64,000 nucleotides of DNA from assembly GCA_030762175.1 (NCBI GenBank), contig CM060837.1, forward strand, positions 5,970,001 to 6,034,000, written 5' to 3'. This DNA is from Metallyticus violacea (Eukaryota; Arthropoda; Insecta; Mantodea; Metallyticidae). The translations under genes were made by a program, and so were the position numbers. This document shows, in pieces, positions 1 to 11,044 of the stretch. The notes under the pieces were generated by a model. That model saw only the letters and a list, made by a program, of their open reading frames with translations, searched no databases and was not told the DNA's origin. Positions within the stretch are counted from its first letter, which is position 1, and the number at the start of each line of letters is the position of its first letter.

Positions 1-172
1 AAAGTCATTCCCAGATTCCGATCGCAGAACTTCGAAAACACTGTATTCACAACAAGCATGCAGAGACTGACACACTGCAATGCGCGCTTTACCTGTAAAC
101 GTAAGTATCACAATCTTAAACACCTGAAAACAAAAAATAGGGTAATGTGCTTACCGAGCGGTAAAGCGGTTT

Positions 173-875
173 AGCGGCTCAAAGTTACAAGGTGGGCCTT
201 TCTAAAACAACAAACAATCCTTCGAATTATTCATGAACATTTAAACATGAATAAGGTTAGTGCCTAGACTTCTTTCCTCAGTCCAAAAGCAGCAACGAGT
301 CATCTGTTTTCAAGGCATTTTTGGAGCTCTGCTGAGGCGACGAGAGAGAAGTTCTGCAAACCATTGTTACAGGAGATGAAACTATGATTCTCTACTATGA
401 TCCCTTGTCCAAAAGATAATCAATGGAGTGGCGTAAACCTGGCGAAGCACCGCCTCTAAAAGCCAAGGTCACTCAGTCAACCAAGAAGATCATGGCCACA
501 ATCTTTTGTGACTGTGAAGGAATACTTTTCATTGACTTCAAGGAGAGGAACAGCACAGTAAATGGGGAGTACTATGCCGGCCTACTGCACAGACTACGTG
601 CTTGCATCAAAGAGAAGAGGCAAGGAAAGCTGAGTGGTGGTGTGCGCCTTCTTCACTACAACGCGCCTGTGCACACAGCTCTTGTTGCAAAGGAAGCTGT
701 GAAGAAATGTGGCTTCAAGGAGATTGACCATCCACCCTACAGCCCAGATCTAGCTCACAGTGACTATTTCCTCTTCTCAGAACTCAAGAAGGACCTTCGA
801 GTAAGAAAATTTAAGTGTGACGAAAAAGTGATGGCTGCTATTTATGCCCATCTTGTACATAAGACTTCTGCGTAA
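173..875 (+). pseudogene. Mariner transposase relic (MarA copy 1)
   Basis: Decayed mariner transposase lacking its N-terminal DNA-binding part. It starts within the second helix-turn-helix (LSKTT-like, then IIHEHLNMNK after frame breaks). A long open stretch covers 423-875, with FCDCEGILFIDF, the second catalytic region HYNAPVHTALVAKEA and the third region HPPYSPDLAHSDYFLF. The family should read HDN at the second position, so the second catalytic Asp has become Tyr; the third Asp is kept. A stop codon lies just before SMEW near 418-420. Homology to the copy at 28750-29990 continues through the 3' UTR (poly-G then ATTAAAAT) to about 936, but no terminal repeat follows. It matches the other MarA copies in this window closely. 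It cannot make an active enzyme. Confidence 0.85.
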
Positions 876-1060
876 TTTTTTGCGGGGGGGGGGGATTAAA
901 ATGTTAATTCAACAATGAGAGAAGTGTATTGCAATGGCATATACAACCCATGTCTTTTTGCATCAATTCAGGAAATATTAGACGATATAGCCATCACTCT
1001 GGTATGGATCAATGCCCTGCTCGGGGCGAGGGGGCATTAAAGCAAAACAGTGTACAGATA

Positions 1061-1192
1061 AATCCACACATATCAGATGAACTGAAAAATAACATTCGTG
1101 AAGAAAGTTCTTCCATTTCTAAGACAGAACTGCAGAGGGTAACGGTTAATTTCATAAGCCGATGCCAGAAATGTATGGAAAATGATGAGTAA
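1061..1192 (+). pseudogene. C-terminal scrap of a DUF4817-type DDE transposase
   Basis: The translation ends SDELKNNIREE, then a heptad-like helix, then RCQKCMENDE and a stop. This is the usual C-terminal tail of arthropod mariner-like transposases with an N-terminal DUF4817-like domain (family pattern: ELK.NI...I......V..NF..R...C....GGHFEHLL). No catalytic core precedes it, so it is a 3' remnant lying just after the MarA copy. The same tail pattern recurs in the relic at 15885-16195. The boundary of the fragment on its 5' side is uncertain. Confidence 0.6.
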
Positions 1193-1634
1193 ATGTAGCT
1201 TTTAGTGTTGAAATGTTAACGACATCATAGCTGCGCACTTTCTGACTTCTGTTCACCGCTGTTCCGGCTTGAACTGACCGACTTACCGTTTCGCGTGCAG
1301 CGGTTGCGCTTAGGAAAATTCACCCATTAGTTTATAAGTATCATTGATAACATTGATTGATGGAAATGTTTGGATAAATATCACTTCGGTTAGTCACACT
1401 TGAAAACATTAAAACATTCAATTTTTTTTTTTTTTTATCTATTTGTTGTGCACGAAATTTCTTCACTGTTCTTCAATGATAAAATAAATTCGTGATTTTG
1501 GAGCTGGCAATATTTAATGGACATAAAAGTACATCATGATTCGAAAACCAAAAAGCAAAGGCTAATATCGTACTTTGAAAATTAAATGCAATTGTAATCT
1601 GACTGGAAGGCTTTTTTTTTTTTTTTTTGAATAA
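1193..1634. other. AT-rich spacer, no gene seen
   Basis: There is no coding signal. It holds a T-run near 1422-1436 and another at 1612-1629, the latter next to the following SINE. Confidence 0.6.
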
Positions 1635-1843
1635 TGTTTAACGCCTGTTTTTACTACTGAGGCACCACAGGCGGTGGATATTGATGATACATGAGATGAA
1701 ATCATATACTGGGAAAGGATTTTTAGGAAGGAAACGTTCCAGACCTAAGTTTTGGGTACCTCTCCGGCATTTGCCATTTATGACTGAGGAAAACCTAGAA
1801 AAAACCTCAGTCAGGTAGGACGTCCTGGTGGGATTCGAACCCA
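1635..1843 (-). repeat. SINE-B copy, 5' truncated
   Basis: Read on the minus strand it runs from a tRNA B-box (GGGTTCGAATCC, about 1830-1842) through the body (CTCAGTCCTCATAAATGG-like, GGCAAATGCCGGGGAGG-like) to the family 3' end GGGCGTTAAAC near 1635. The tRNA A-box half is missing. It defines the same family as the near-complete copies at 10802-11044 and 61808-62067. Confidence 0.85.
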
Positions 1844-2395
1844 CTATTATGTTCTATTTCCTACCCTAATGAACCATTTCAGTGACAACACAAAACTAGT
1901 TAGAAACTGCTGAATTTAAATAACAACATAGTTATTGTTAATAGCTGACAGAGGAACGATACACTGTACCAGTCGATTTGTCTCGCTTTTTGAAAGCGTC
2001 TCGCTGTTTCCGAAAGTTTAGAGTGGTCTACGGCCATTTACTGCATAATAAATGCACCGTCATTGACGCACGAGGTATTTGGAAGCAATTACAGTCAAGG
2101 GGACGCTGTTCTAATGCCGCGCCGTGCGGTTAGTAACGCTTCGTAAAACCTGCAAAGTACCATGAAGCATTAGATTTTTCTTCCCTCCTGCTCCCACATC
2201 ATTCACTCGGTCCTTGTGCAGCCTCTTCCTTAAAGGCCCATTCACAGCGTCTGAACATCGCGACGGTCCCGCCTGGGCATGTACAGCTTAGGGCAGAAGA
2301 ATTTGCCACTGTCGTGTTTGACAAAACTTTTAGAGCAGGGTTATCAATCTTTCTTTTTGATCACGACATTCTATTCTCTAACCTATTTTGTTTTG
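1844..2395. other. Unassigned spacer
   Basis: No gene, RNA or recognised repeat is seen between the SINE-B copy and the transposon that starts near 2396. Confidence 0.5.
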
Positions 2396-3437
2396 GGAAT
2401 CAATGGAACAATAACCATGACAGACAGAGCTGAAACGCTTATATCCAAGTTTTGTACATCCTTACTGACGGTCGAGACCAGCTGTGCTAAATCATGTGGC
2501 TAAGGTGGATCGAACACGCGATCTTTGACATAACCCCATAAGAAAAAATCACATGGGGTTAGGTCAGGTGACCTTGGAGGTCACAGAAGAAGAGGAGAGT
2601 CATCTCGAGCAGGATGTCCAATCCAACGTCCAGGAATTTCAGCATCGAGGTACTCTCGGACATCATGATGAAAATGAAGTGGGGCTCCATCTTGATGATA
2701 AATAAAATTCTGGCTATCTGCATGTAGTTTTCGCATTAGCCACTGTTCAAGCAAGTTCGGCTACATTGAACCAGTAATGTTTTCTTCGTAAAGAAAAATG
2801 GGCCGTACCTTTTGAAGAAGAAACAGCACAAAGCATATTCACTTTTGGAGAATCTTGGACGTGTTTTACCACAACACCAGGCACATTGTGACGGCTCAGT
2901 TTGCCGGATACATGAAACTTGGCCTCGTCACTAAAAGTCAGTTTCTCAGCAAAACCGTCTTCTTCTAGCCGCTCTTGAATTGATGACGACGATTGCCATC
3001 AGCTCTGCAACAGCTGTATCCGGCATGGTTCCACTTTAAGTCGTTGACGTAAAATACGTCAGGCAGTTGACTGCTGCTCGAGCGACGTGTAAACTTTTTA
3101 GGGCTCCTGACAAATTGCTTCTCGCACACGCTCAATGGTCTCAACGGACATTCTTGGCCGGCCTATTCGTTGTTCATCAGGCAGATAGGCAGTCCCTTCA
3201 AACATTTTGTACTACGCATGAATTGTTTTGGCTGTAAGTAATTCTTGTTGAGGCTTCATACGAAATCGTTGTCGTACCGTCACAACGAAGTACGTTAATG
3301 AACGCCATGCTTCCGCCATCCAGTAGCTAAATCTACAACTACGCCATTACGCCTATTAAGTACATAAACTTGGAGAGATACTCTTTCCACTGATATAAAT
3401 GTTTCCGTTGTCTGTCATGGTTTCTGTTTTATCGATC
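2396..3437 (-). mobile_element. DUF4817-type Tc1/mariner-superfamily element, near full length
   Basis: An element of about 1.04 kb bounded by inverted repeats. AACCATGACAGACA on the plus strand (about 2413-2426) matches the reverse complement of the right end at about 3410-3424, and weaker similarity extends to 2396 and 3437. It encloses a minus-strand transposase pseudogene (2490-3330). The length fits an element carrying one transposase of about 340 residues. No clear TA duplication could be fixed because the outermost bases are diverged. Confidence 0.7.
2490..3330 (-). pseudogene. DUF4817/DDE transposase pseudogene
   Basis: With frameshifts allowed, the minus strand reads through an N-terminal helix-turn-helix region (RIGRPRMSVETIERVREAI), then KLTFSDEAKFHVSG with the first catalytic Asp, CAVSSSK, YHQDGAPLHFHHDVREYLD with the second, and PPRSPDLTPCDFFLWGYVK with the third. 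All three Asp residues are visible; the last two are about 46 residues apart, unlike the 34 of classical mariner. At least three frameshifts and an in-frame stop (after SPLLL) show it is dead. This family is common in insects and arachnids (known from the family, not searched). The start is the first part that aligns; no start codon is claimed. Confidence 0.85.
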
Positions 3438-4360
3438 CTCGAATCTAGGGAAAGATTTTAAGATTTGTCCTGTAAGTTCCCCCTAGACAGTAATATATTA
3501 ATGTTAACTACCGGCAACTCAAAGAAAGACCTTCCCCGCGAATGTAGATAAGCTGACATTCGACGTAGTGGACATTTTCTATGTTAAATACTAGATTGTT
3601 ATTGGCTAAAGTTAAATATTAGATTATCTCAAAAGAAATGTATGTTTTTCAACTTTGGTATTTTGTAAGGCTTTAATGCTAACGTTGTTTACAGGTTGCC
3701 ATGTCTATTACTGTAAACAGAGTGAAACATTTATAGTGTCGCGGCCATTTTCCTCCGAAAAGAAGGCGAACATAAAACAATGCCGCAGAACAAAAAATTT
3801 TGAAGTGCTCTTAGAGGGTCTAAAGATTGCTACCTTAACTCGTCTGCATGTCATTTCAAGGTCAAATTGCTTTTTCCAAATGGAATGTGTATTTTCTTTT
3901 CCGGGAATGGAAAGAGCATTCCATTTCAGTATAAAATTTCTAGTACATCTATCAGCTGATGTAATATTGGACAAATAAGACAGAAAATGTCGTTAATTAC
4001 TTTTGGGACTTACATCACGTTGGCAGAAGGTCCCCGCATCGATAGGGATAGTGACTGGATTTATTATTAATTATTATTTTGTTGAGAATGTGATATTTTC
4101 AAATATCTTATGTGAAAGTGGCCGAACTCTTTTAATTATCTTAATTCTAGTTTGAATACTTTTGTTTATCTTAAATTCAATTTAAACAAAAAATAAATAA
4201 ATTATATATCGGGAAAGGAACAAAACCAGCGCTAGTAAATTTGAAGTTTCGGCCGTGGCCCCCATTTACCACTAATTTGAAAATGTAAATGACACCCCTT
4301 CATTTTGATGCTTAAACTTTAAAGACAATGCAATCGTTATTTTTACCACCTTTTTAGTGT
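3438..4360. other. AT-rich spacer with overlapping open frames
   Basis: Around 3655-3978 both strands are open for 88-107 codons, but neither translation shows a recognisable domain. Simultaneous openness on both strands in AT-rich DNA is weak evidence for a gene. No other feature is seen. Confidence 0.4.
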
Positions 4361-4580
4361 CTGTCCTGGTGGTCTAGTGGTAACCTCGTAGACCGAAGGT
4401 CACGGGTTCAATCCCGACCAGGATTGATGGATAAAAATACTAAGAAGGAAAACAAAGCCGTGGTCAGTAGATTTACAGCATGTAAAAGAACCTCTAGCAG
4501 AGGCCTCTGAGCAAAATTTATCGGCCATTTCACGCCCTGCGTTGAATGGGACACTGATGAACACTAAATTAACAACCCTT
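4361..4580 (+). repeat. SINE-A copy, 3' diverged
   Basis: The tRNA-like head has an A-box in GGTGGTCTAGTGGTAA and a B-box GGGTTCAATCCC at about 4404-4415. The family body follows: GATGGAT, a decayed GGAAGG/AAAGCCGTGG block, GAGGCCTCTGAGCAAAA, then CATTTCACGCCCT and GAATGGGACACTGATGA. The terminal GATGTTAAAGAGCG and A-rich tail are not recognisable. Confidence 0.85.
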
Positions 4581-5040
4581 GTGGTTGGTGTTTCTAATTG
4601 CTGGCCGGAAGACCCGGCTTCGATTCCCGGTATCTCCTTAGGAATTTTTCTGAGTTAGGGAGATCTGGAACGGGGTCCATGCCGCCTCGTGAGGACAATT
4701 GGGGAGCTGCCTGATGGAGAGATGTCGATCTTCAATCTAGGGAGCTGCGTAATTCCCACCAGGATCGTCCTTTCGGAATAGGATTTTTTCAAGGTTTTCC
4801 GCAGTGCTCATAAATCACAAATGCAGGGAGGTACCCTAAACTTAAGTCTGGAGCGCTTCCTTGTGCGTTAAAAAAAATCAGTTTATCATTTCAAGTATAA
4901 TCAGTGTCAACCCGTCAGTAGTCAAAACAGGCGTTAAACTTGCGGATTACATATTCACCTGCAAATCTGTCCTCTTTCATTTAAGTCGTAAGACGGAGGT
5001 AAAGGAAGCAGAGGTCGCTACGTAGGCCAAGGCCCACCCA
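4581..5040 (+). repeat. SINE-C copy split by a SINE-B
   Basis: A third tRNA-derived SINE. Its B-box is GGCTTCGATTCCC (4616-4628). The core TCTGGAACGGGGTCCATGCC ... CCTCGTGAGGACAATT ... GGAGCTGCCTGATGGAGAGAT (about 4665-4725) and 3' portion GGTCGCTACGTAGGCCAAGG (about 5013-5033) match my memory of a SINE widespread in insects. The two parts are separated by a SINE-B (4749-4939). Confidence 0.7.
4749..4939 (+). repeat. SINE-B copy nested in SINE-C
   Basis: 5' truncated: it starts in the B-box/acceptor region (AATTCCCACCAGGATCGTCC) and runs through the body to the family end GGCGTTAAAC at 4930-4939. SINE-C sequence resumes about 75 bp further on. Confidence 0.8.
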
Positions 5041-6929
5041 GGTTTTAGAGACAATGAGAAAAGAATGAAAAATAATTCTGTTTTATTCTGTCCATACTCA
5101 AAATAGCAACAACACCTGTACAGTCGGCAATACAATAGAAAACAAAAGATGTTTGAACCCTCTTTAAAACGTAAAGAGAGAGTGGTCATGTAAATTTTAA
5201 AAAGGGGAATGGATTAACATTTGAAATTTAATACATATTAATTTTAAACTTGACTTTCAATATGTTAATTTATCTGTTTTTTTGTTTGAATTAAATACAT
5301 ATTAAATGGTTTATTCAGGTTGGTATATTTTGAAAAGAAAATCTGTATATTATACAATTAAAATGTTCAATACATTCACTGTAGACAAAAACAGAACAAA
5401 GCATAAAACTGTTTACCACTTAATTTGTCACATTTTGTAAATGAATTTTTGAGTTGTACAATATTGTGAAAATACTGCTATTCTAAAATCCTTTGTATAT
5501 ATTTGGTAGAATTAATATAAATAAATTTTAAATATATCTTACATATTCTAGCTGTATATCAAATGCATTAATTCACCATACAATAAATGCATAAATTAAA
5601 AACAATAGCAGATAATGGATATCACACTTGGTGATTTTCAAAGTTGACATTATCGCTTTACTGTGCAAGGCAGGCACTGTCGCCTTGCATACAGACGTCT
5701 ATGCCATGGGGAATTTTCCAAGCTAGGAAAAATTAGGTCTCATCTGGCGCCCCATAATCATTTTCATCATCATTCCTATTGGGCCGATGTAGCTCGTCTT
5801 AAGGCGGCCCAGGAGCAAGTACAATAGACTGACCTTTCTGCTAACATATCTAATTTATTTATTTATTTATATACGATGAACCAAAGGTAGGTATAGAATA
5901 AAAAAATATATATACATTTATTACACGTAAACTTTGCAACACAATTAAAAAGTATATTCCTAAGCATATAAAGTTTGTCAAAAATAATTATTAAATAATA
6001 CATTTACCGGAGGTTTTATTGCTTTATCGCCCGTTTCACGGCATCTAGGGTTCGGCAGTCAGTGAGGTAACTCCCGGCGAGGCGAATGAAATAACTGCAC
6101 CACTGATTTAATTTCTCACAATTACATTGAAAATAATCTCGAATCTTATGACAGAGGATGTTGTTTTACTACATCCAAATATTTCTAGCATCTTTTTAGA
6201 ACATTTTCATGCTAAAAATATTTTTTCTCGCGAATTTTTTCTCAGCATGCTATGAAGTCTGGAATGGAGGTCACTAAGAGTGAACAACGAGCGTAAATGG
6301 AAACAGCATTTCTCTATTCTACTACAGTACACAGCAGGAGAATGAAAGTGTAACAGAAAAAGAACTAAAAAATCAAAGATAGTATAGTTTGAATCAGTAG
6401 AAAATAGTAGATTGTAAAACATCTTTATATAACCTATAGAATTTTAGCAAAAAAACTGCAGTTAGGCACAATCTCACTGTGTTACTTTTTGTGGTTGTCG
6501 TGGTGGTTGGTGATGGTAGAATAAAAAAAATGAAAATGTGAATCGCAATGTATGTTTGGAAAGAAATAAAGAAAATAGGACCCAGCTTAAATATGAGGTG
6601 CTGGGTCAAAAGAGTTACGAAGCCGTGCGTGTGTGTGTGTGTGTGTTTTCGATCTTTTCTTTTTTCCCGCTAGAGCAGGAATGCACAAAAAACCACACAC
6701 AGCTACGGGAGCGTGCGCCATGCCCTATGAAACAGTGGCGAGGAGGACAGATGCCTTCAAACGTGGCAGAAAGTCGACTTTCCCCTTTTGACAACAATAC
6801 CTCTTCAGACGCCGAAGGAAATTAAAGAGAATAATAAGCAATCTACATGGTTCCTATTGGTCTACAATAAAAGTGTTTCCTTTTAAAAAAGAGCTTCGCC
6901 TCGAAATATTGAAAATTTTGCTGTGATTC
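5041..6929. other. Long AT-rich spacer with a GT microsatellite
   Basis: No gene or named repeat is recognised. A (GT)n tract lies at about 6625-6646. Open frames of 60-95 codons here show no domain and overlap on both strands. A pyrimidine tract ending in CCGCTAG at about 6656-6672 could be a splice acceptor, but the frame after it has no known homology. Confidence 0.5.
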
Positions 6930-8032
6930 ATTAATAGCGAAATGGGCATAAACAGCACCCATCACTTCTTCCTCATACTAAAATTTCCTTCCTCGAAAAC
7001 CCTTCTTGAGTTTTGAGAAGAGGAAATAGTCACTGGGAGCTAGAGCCGGGCTGTAGGATGGATGGTCGATCTCTTGAAGACACGTTTTTTCACAGTTAAC
7101 CTTTGCAACAAGAGCTGTGTACACAGGCGCGTTGTCATGAAGAAGGCGCACACCACCACTCAGCTTTCCTCGCCTTTTCTCTTTGATGGAAGCACGTAGT
7201 CTGTGCAGTAGGCCAGCATAGTACTCCCCATTTACTGTGCTGTTCCTCCCCTTGAAGTCAATGAAGAGTATTCCTTCACAGTCCCAAAAGATTGTGGCCA
7301 TGATCTTCTTGGTTGACCTTGGTTGAGTGACCTTGGCCTATACAGGCGGTGCTTCACCAGGTTTACTCCACTCCATTGATTCTCTTTTGGACAAGGGATC
7401 ATAATAGAGTTTCATCTCCTGTAACAATGGTTTGCAGGACTTCTCTCTCGTTGCCACGGCAGAGCTCCAAAAATGCCTCACAACTGATGACTCGTTGTTG
7501 CTTTTGGACTGAGGAAAGAAGTCTAGACACCCATCTTGCACTAACTTATTCATGTTTAAATGTTCATGAATAATTCGAAAGACTGTTGTTTTAGAAAGGC
7601 CCAACCTTGCTGCTTTTCTGTAACTTTGAGCCGCAGGTCTTCCATAAATTCTCCTTCAGGAGTGAGCACCTCTAAGGGTCAACTTGCATGTTCTTCGTCT
7701 TCAATGCTTTCTCGATCCATTCGAAAAAGTTTGGTCCATTCTTTTACGATAGAATATGAGGGGGATGCTTCCCCATATACATCGTCCAATCGCTGTTTAA
7801 TTTCATTCGGAGTAAGTCCTCTATTTGTGAAGAACTTAATAATAGCTGGATACTCCATTGTAAACATATCACAATCTTCTACACATAGCTTTCTTTATGC
7901 AACTATATCTGAACAACTGAACATTGCGGAGTAGAAGTTACAGCTGAATTTATTTACTTACAGATAAATTGTGACACAAGATAAGACTTTCGTGAAGACG
8001 ATAATCCGGAAACTTATGGACCTTCCCTCGTA
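6930..8032 (-). mobile_element. MarA mariner copy 2, 3' truncated
   Basis: The 5' terminal repeat is intact at the high-coordinate end. On the minus strand from 8032 it reads TACGAGGGAAGGTCCATAAG then TTTCCGG, matching the MarA end at 28750 and the reverse complement of the end at 29990. The 3' end is lost near 6930, where homology to the 29.8-kb copy stops without a terminal repeat. Confidence 0.85.
6978..7867 (-). pseudogene. MarA mariner transposase pseudogene
   Basis: Read on the minus strand from an ATG near 7858-7867. The first helix-turn-helix is GLTPNEIKQRLDDVYGEASP (7800s), followed by VKEWTKLFR. A second HTH is near 7600 (GLSKTTVFRIIHEHLNMNK). The catalytic core has TGDET around 7410 (shifted out of the surrounding frame), FWDCEGILFIDFKGRN, HDNAPVYTALVAKV with the second Asp intact, and SPALAPSDYFLF with the third Asp intact. 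The usual mariner signature SPDLAPSD is changed to SPALAPSD. At least two frameshifts and a missing C-terminus break the gene. Its nearest relatives are the copies at 173 and 28750. Confidence 0.9.
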
Positions 8033-8047
8033 CTTCCAGTCAAATTG

Positions 8048-8269
8048 TACTACTGAGGCACTCCAGGCGTTGGACACTGATGATAATGAAATGAAATGGT
8101 AAATTGGGAAAGGCTTTTTATTTTGTAAAGAAAGAAAGCATTTTAGGCCTAAGTTTATGAGGACTGAGGAAAACTTGGAAAAATTAAATCAGGGACGGTC
8201 CTGGCGGAATTCGAACCCCAGTTCTCCCGCTCGCGAGTCCGTCCTCAACGACCTAGGCCAACCCTGGCA
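8048..8269 (-). repeat. SINE-B copy
   Basis: Minus-strand SINE-B with its tRNA head (about 8200-8269, B-box GGGTTCGAATTCC) and body. The last bases of the 3' end (GGGCGTTAAAC) are missing. It lies 15 bp from the MarA 5' terminal repeat. Confidence 0.85.
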
Positions 8270-9559
8270 ATTCATCTCGAGTTGTAGTCTTAACCCTTTG
8301 CCTATTTACTCTCTTCTGGAGTATGGTAGAACACAGCAGAGCCCTTACAGGAGACTGTCTAAAGGCGTTCCGCTTGCTCAAGAAAACGCACATCCCCTTA
8401 CTGCTGTTGCAATTCCCGAAACCATTAGGAGATTGAGATTTTAGATCTTGTATCATCTTTAGTTATTATTTTTACATGTCCATTTTCTTTTTGAGGTGGA
8501 ATAAAGAAGCTAGTTAAAAATTATGAGAAATCTATTGAAAAACTGAGTGATTATGTAGATATATAATTAACATCTCTAATAGAATTATATATCTGAAAAT
8601 ATTCAGTTTAGAGCTTTCTTTTTGAAATTTCTCGTGCATTGAAACTTCTCGTGCATGTACAACTCCTACACTAGAGAGCAGAACATTTGACGTAAGTTTT
8701 CTCTCAGACACATGAAGAATCTCACTTGCAGTGACGTTAAAAGTACGGGTATGAACGAGCCTTAACGATCTGTTTCACTCTAAACGACTTCCTCTCTGTG
8801 CCAGTCTTTTTTTCTTTTTCTTTCTTTGCGTCGTAGTTTCAGGAAGGGAAGTTTGGAACATCCCATATGGAACTTGGGGTCGTCTGAAGGGAAGCGAAAA
8901 AAAAAAAAAAATACAAAACTTACGACATAAGCAAACATTTTCTTCTCCAGTTCTTAAGACGAGCAGTTTTAAGCAGAACGCTCACTTTTGCTAAGATTAG
9001 ATGTCCTTTTCACTATCTCATCAATGTTTAGTAAGAAGAAGAATAAAGTATTTTTATACAAGTTTATACATTTCATAACTTAAAACATATTTAATTCTTT
9101 AACAACGGTAGCGCAAGGAAGAATTTCTTACCTATTTCCACTTGAAAGGAGTATGTCAAAGGAAATGTTCCTGGACTCAGCCTTAGTGAAAAGAAAATTT
9201 CCTTAGCAACCTTAGAAAAATAAAGCAATACATTTAATCTTGAAACAAATCAATCATGTAATACAAAATCCACTTTTTATGAAAATTAATTTATCTAAAA
9301 TAAATTCCACATTTTACCCAATTTGACAAATAAACTCCCCAATTACACAATTTAAATAATGAGGTTTGGTTTTTTAAATCCACGCAACCCATAGGCTAAA
9401 AGACCCATGTAAGCATAGTATATAGCAAAAGGACAGTGCTCGTTTGTTGCCAAGTTGAGAACGACGTGAATAAGATGGAAAGCGGGTTTCATGGACAAAG
9501 ATGAACTGCGTTGTTTTTGTAGAGGAAAGACAACTAAAATGCATATATTCATAGACGTG
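8270..9559. other. AT-rich spacer
   Basis: No gene or repeat family is recognised. An A-run lies at about 8899-8912. The 124-codon minus-strand frame at 9374-9748 lies largely antisense to the transposase relic that follows and is not taken as a gene. Confidence 0.5.
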
Positions 9560-9857
9560 TGACCTCCTGCACAAAAGAAAGCTTACAATTGGGTCAATGA
9601 GTTCGCCAGCGACACGGAATGCGAATACTGGTCGTCCGTCAACATTGCGGTCTCCAAGGAACAATGAGAATGTGTCTGAATTGATTCTGATTGGCTTTGA
9701 TGAGCTGGAATACCAGAGAGGGTTCAGCCACGCAACCTTGCTCATCATAATTCACCACGATTTGAATATGAAAAAGGTGAGTGCACATTTAGTTCCATGG
9801 GACTTGATTCACACAAAGAAGGGCAAAGGGTTTAAGTTTGTCGATGGCTATTGATTG

Positions 9858-10094
9858 TTTTGGTTTATTTACGGACGCTCTTTAACATCTCAGGTCATCA
9901 GCATCCCATTCAATTCTGGGTGATGAAACTGCCGACAAATTTTGCTCAGAGGCCTCTTCTTTCAGGCTTGAGATTCCTTTACGTGCCGTAAATCTACGAC
10001 AGGGGACTTCAATTTTTTACGCCCGCAAACATCCATTGACTCTGACCGGGACTGAAACCGCGAATTTGGATCTACGAGGCAAGTGGTGAGGTAC
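9858..10094 (-). repeat. SINE-A copy, 5' head decayed
   Basis: On the minus strand the 3' region lies at the low end (TTTACGGACGCTCTTTAACA is the reverse complement of the family tail). The GAGGCCTC block is at about 9950. The B-box half of the tRNA head is present (GGTTTCAGTCCCGGTCAGA-like), but the A-box half is diverged. Confidence 0.85.
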
Positions 10095-10333
10095 TAGAAA
10101 TGAATCATTTTACTGAAACTGGTCATGGTGTCACCAGAGAAGAAAGTACAACGTTCAGGGAGTCCAAGCAAAGAAGTTTTGCATGAGGAACGATTGCCAA
10201 CAAGAGACCCTATCACTGTTTAGACGCAACGGCTAAAGGGGAAGTGGTCGACAGGATTGATACTTCAACAGACAATGCACGGCGCCACACCAGCACTGGA
10301 TTATTGTACTGTATCCACCACATTCACCGGAGG

Positions 10334-10621
10334 TTTTTTTTTTATTTGGTTTATTTATGGACGCTATTTAACATCTCAGGTTCATCAGCGTCCCATTCTA
10401 TTCAGGGCACGAAACAGCCGACAAATTTTGCTCAGAGGCCTCTTTTCTCAGGCTTGAGGTTTTTTTTCGTGCCGTAAAGGTACTACACGTGACCCACGGC
10501 TTTACTTCCCTTCCAAAGGCAGCCATACTTAGGAAAAAATCCACCAGTCTTGGTCGGGATTGAATCCGCGATATTGGGTTTAGAAGGCAAGTATGGTAAC
10601 CACTACACCACCAGGACCGAC
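10334..10621 (-). repeat. SINE-A copy with target-site duplication, inside MarC
   Basis: A full-length minus-strand SINE-A with both tRNA boxes (GGTGGTGTAGTGGTTACC near 10595-10612, B-box near 10555) and a T-rich end at 10334-10343, which is the A tail. Flanks TCACCGGAGG (10324-10333) and TCACCGGGGG (10622-10631) form a 10-bp duplication with one mismatch, inside the transposase relic. Confidence 0.9.
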
Positions 10622-10801
10622 TCACCGGGGGTAAAATACTCGGCAACAATGAGGAAATTCAGGTAGATGGCAACGAGTGCATCACGATAAGTTATTTCGC
10701 TACTCTTACTGAAGTTACCAGGAAGGCGACAACTATGCATTGATGTTGGTTGCGAGCGATATTATGTGTATTGATTTTTTGTTTTTCATATTTTTAACAG
10801 T

Positions 10802-11044
10802 GCTTAGCGCCCGTTTTACTACTGAGACACCACAGGCGATGGACACTGATGATACATGAGGTGAAATGATATATTGGGAAAGGATTTTTTTAAGGAAGGG
10901 AACCTACCCGGCATTTGCCATTTATGAGAACTGAAGAAAACCTGGAAAAAACCTCAGTCATGGAGGACGGTCCTGACGGGATTCGAACCCCAGGCCTCCA
11001 GCTCACGAATCCGCGCCTTAACGTCCTCGGCTACCCATGGCGGT
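10802..11044 (-). repeat. SINE-B copy, near full length
   Basis: The minus strand runs from CCGCCATGGGTAGCCGAGG (about 11044) through the tRNA A-box and B-box, AAACCTCAGT/TTTTCCAGG-type body and CACCGCCTGTGGTG-like block to the GCGCTAAGC end at 10802. At 243 bp it serves as a reference length for the family here. Confidence 0.9.

Larger units (their letters stand above)
9560..10790 (+). pseudogene. MarC mariner-like transposase relic split by two SINE-A
   Basis: The open frame at 9597-9854 gives the linker signature NTGRPST and the second HTH ending IIHHDLNMKKVSA, preceded in another frame by YNWVNEFAS from the end of the first HTH. After a SINE-A (9858-10094) decayed sequence leads to DNARRHTSTG at about 10270-10305, which includes the second catalytic Asp. 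A second SINE-A (10334-10621) cuts the motif that should read PHSPD. The C-terminal end reappears at 10640-10770 as LGNNEEIQV and the ACAACTATGCATTGATGTTG block shared with 41.25 kb and 63.08 kb. It has multiple stops and is dead. The same family occurs at 40690 and 62970. Confidence 0.75.

Noticed and set aside
3655..3978. Plus-strand frame of 107 codons
   Set aside because: The opposite strand is equally open, composition is ordinary AT-rich sequence, and no motif is recognisable.
9374..9748. 124-codon minus-strand open frame
   Set aside because: It lies largely antisense to the MarC transposase relic and has no domain of its own.
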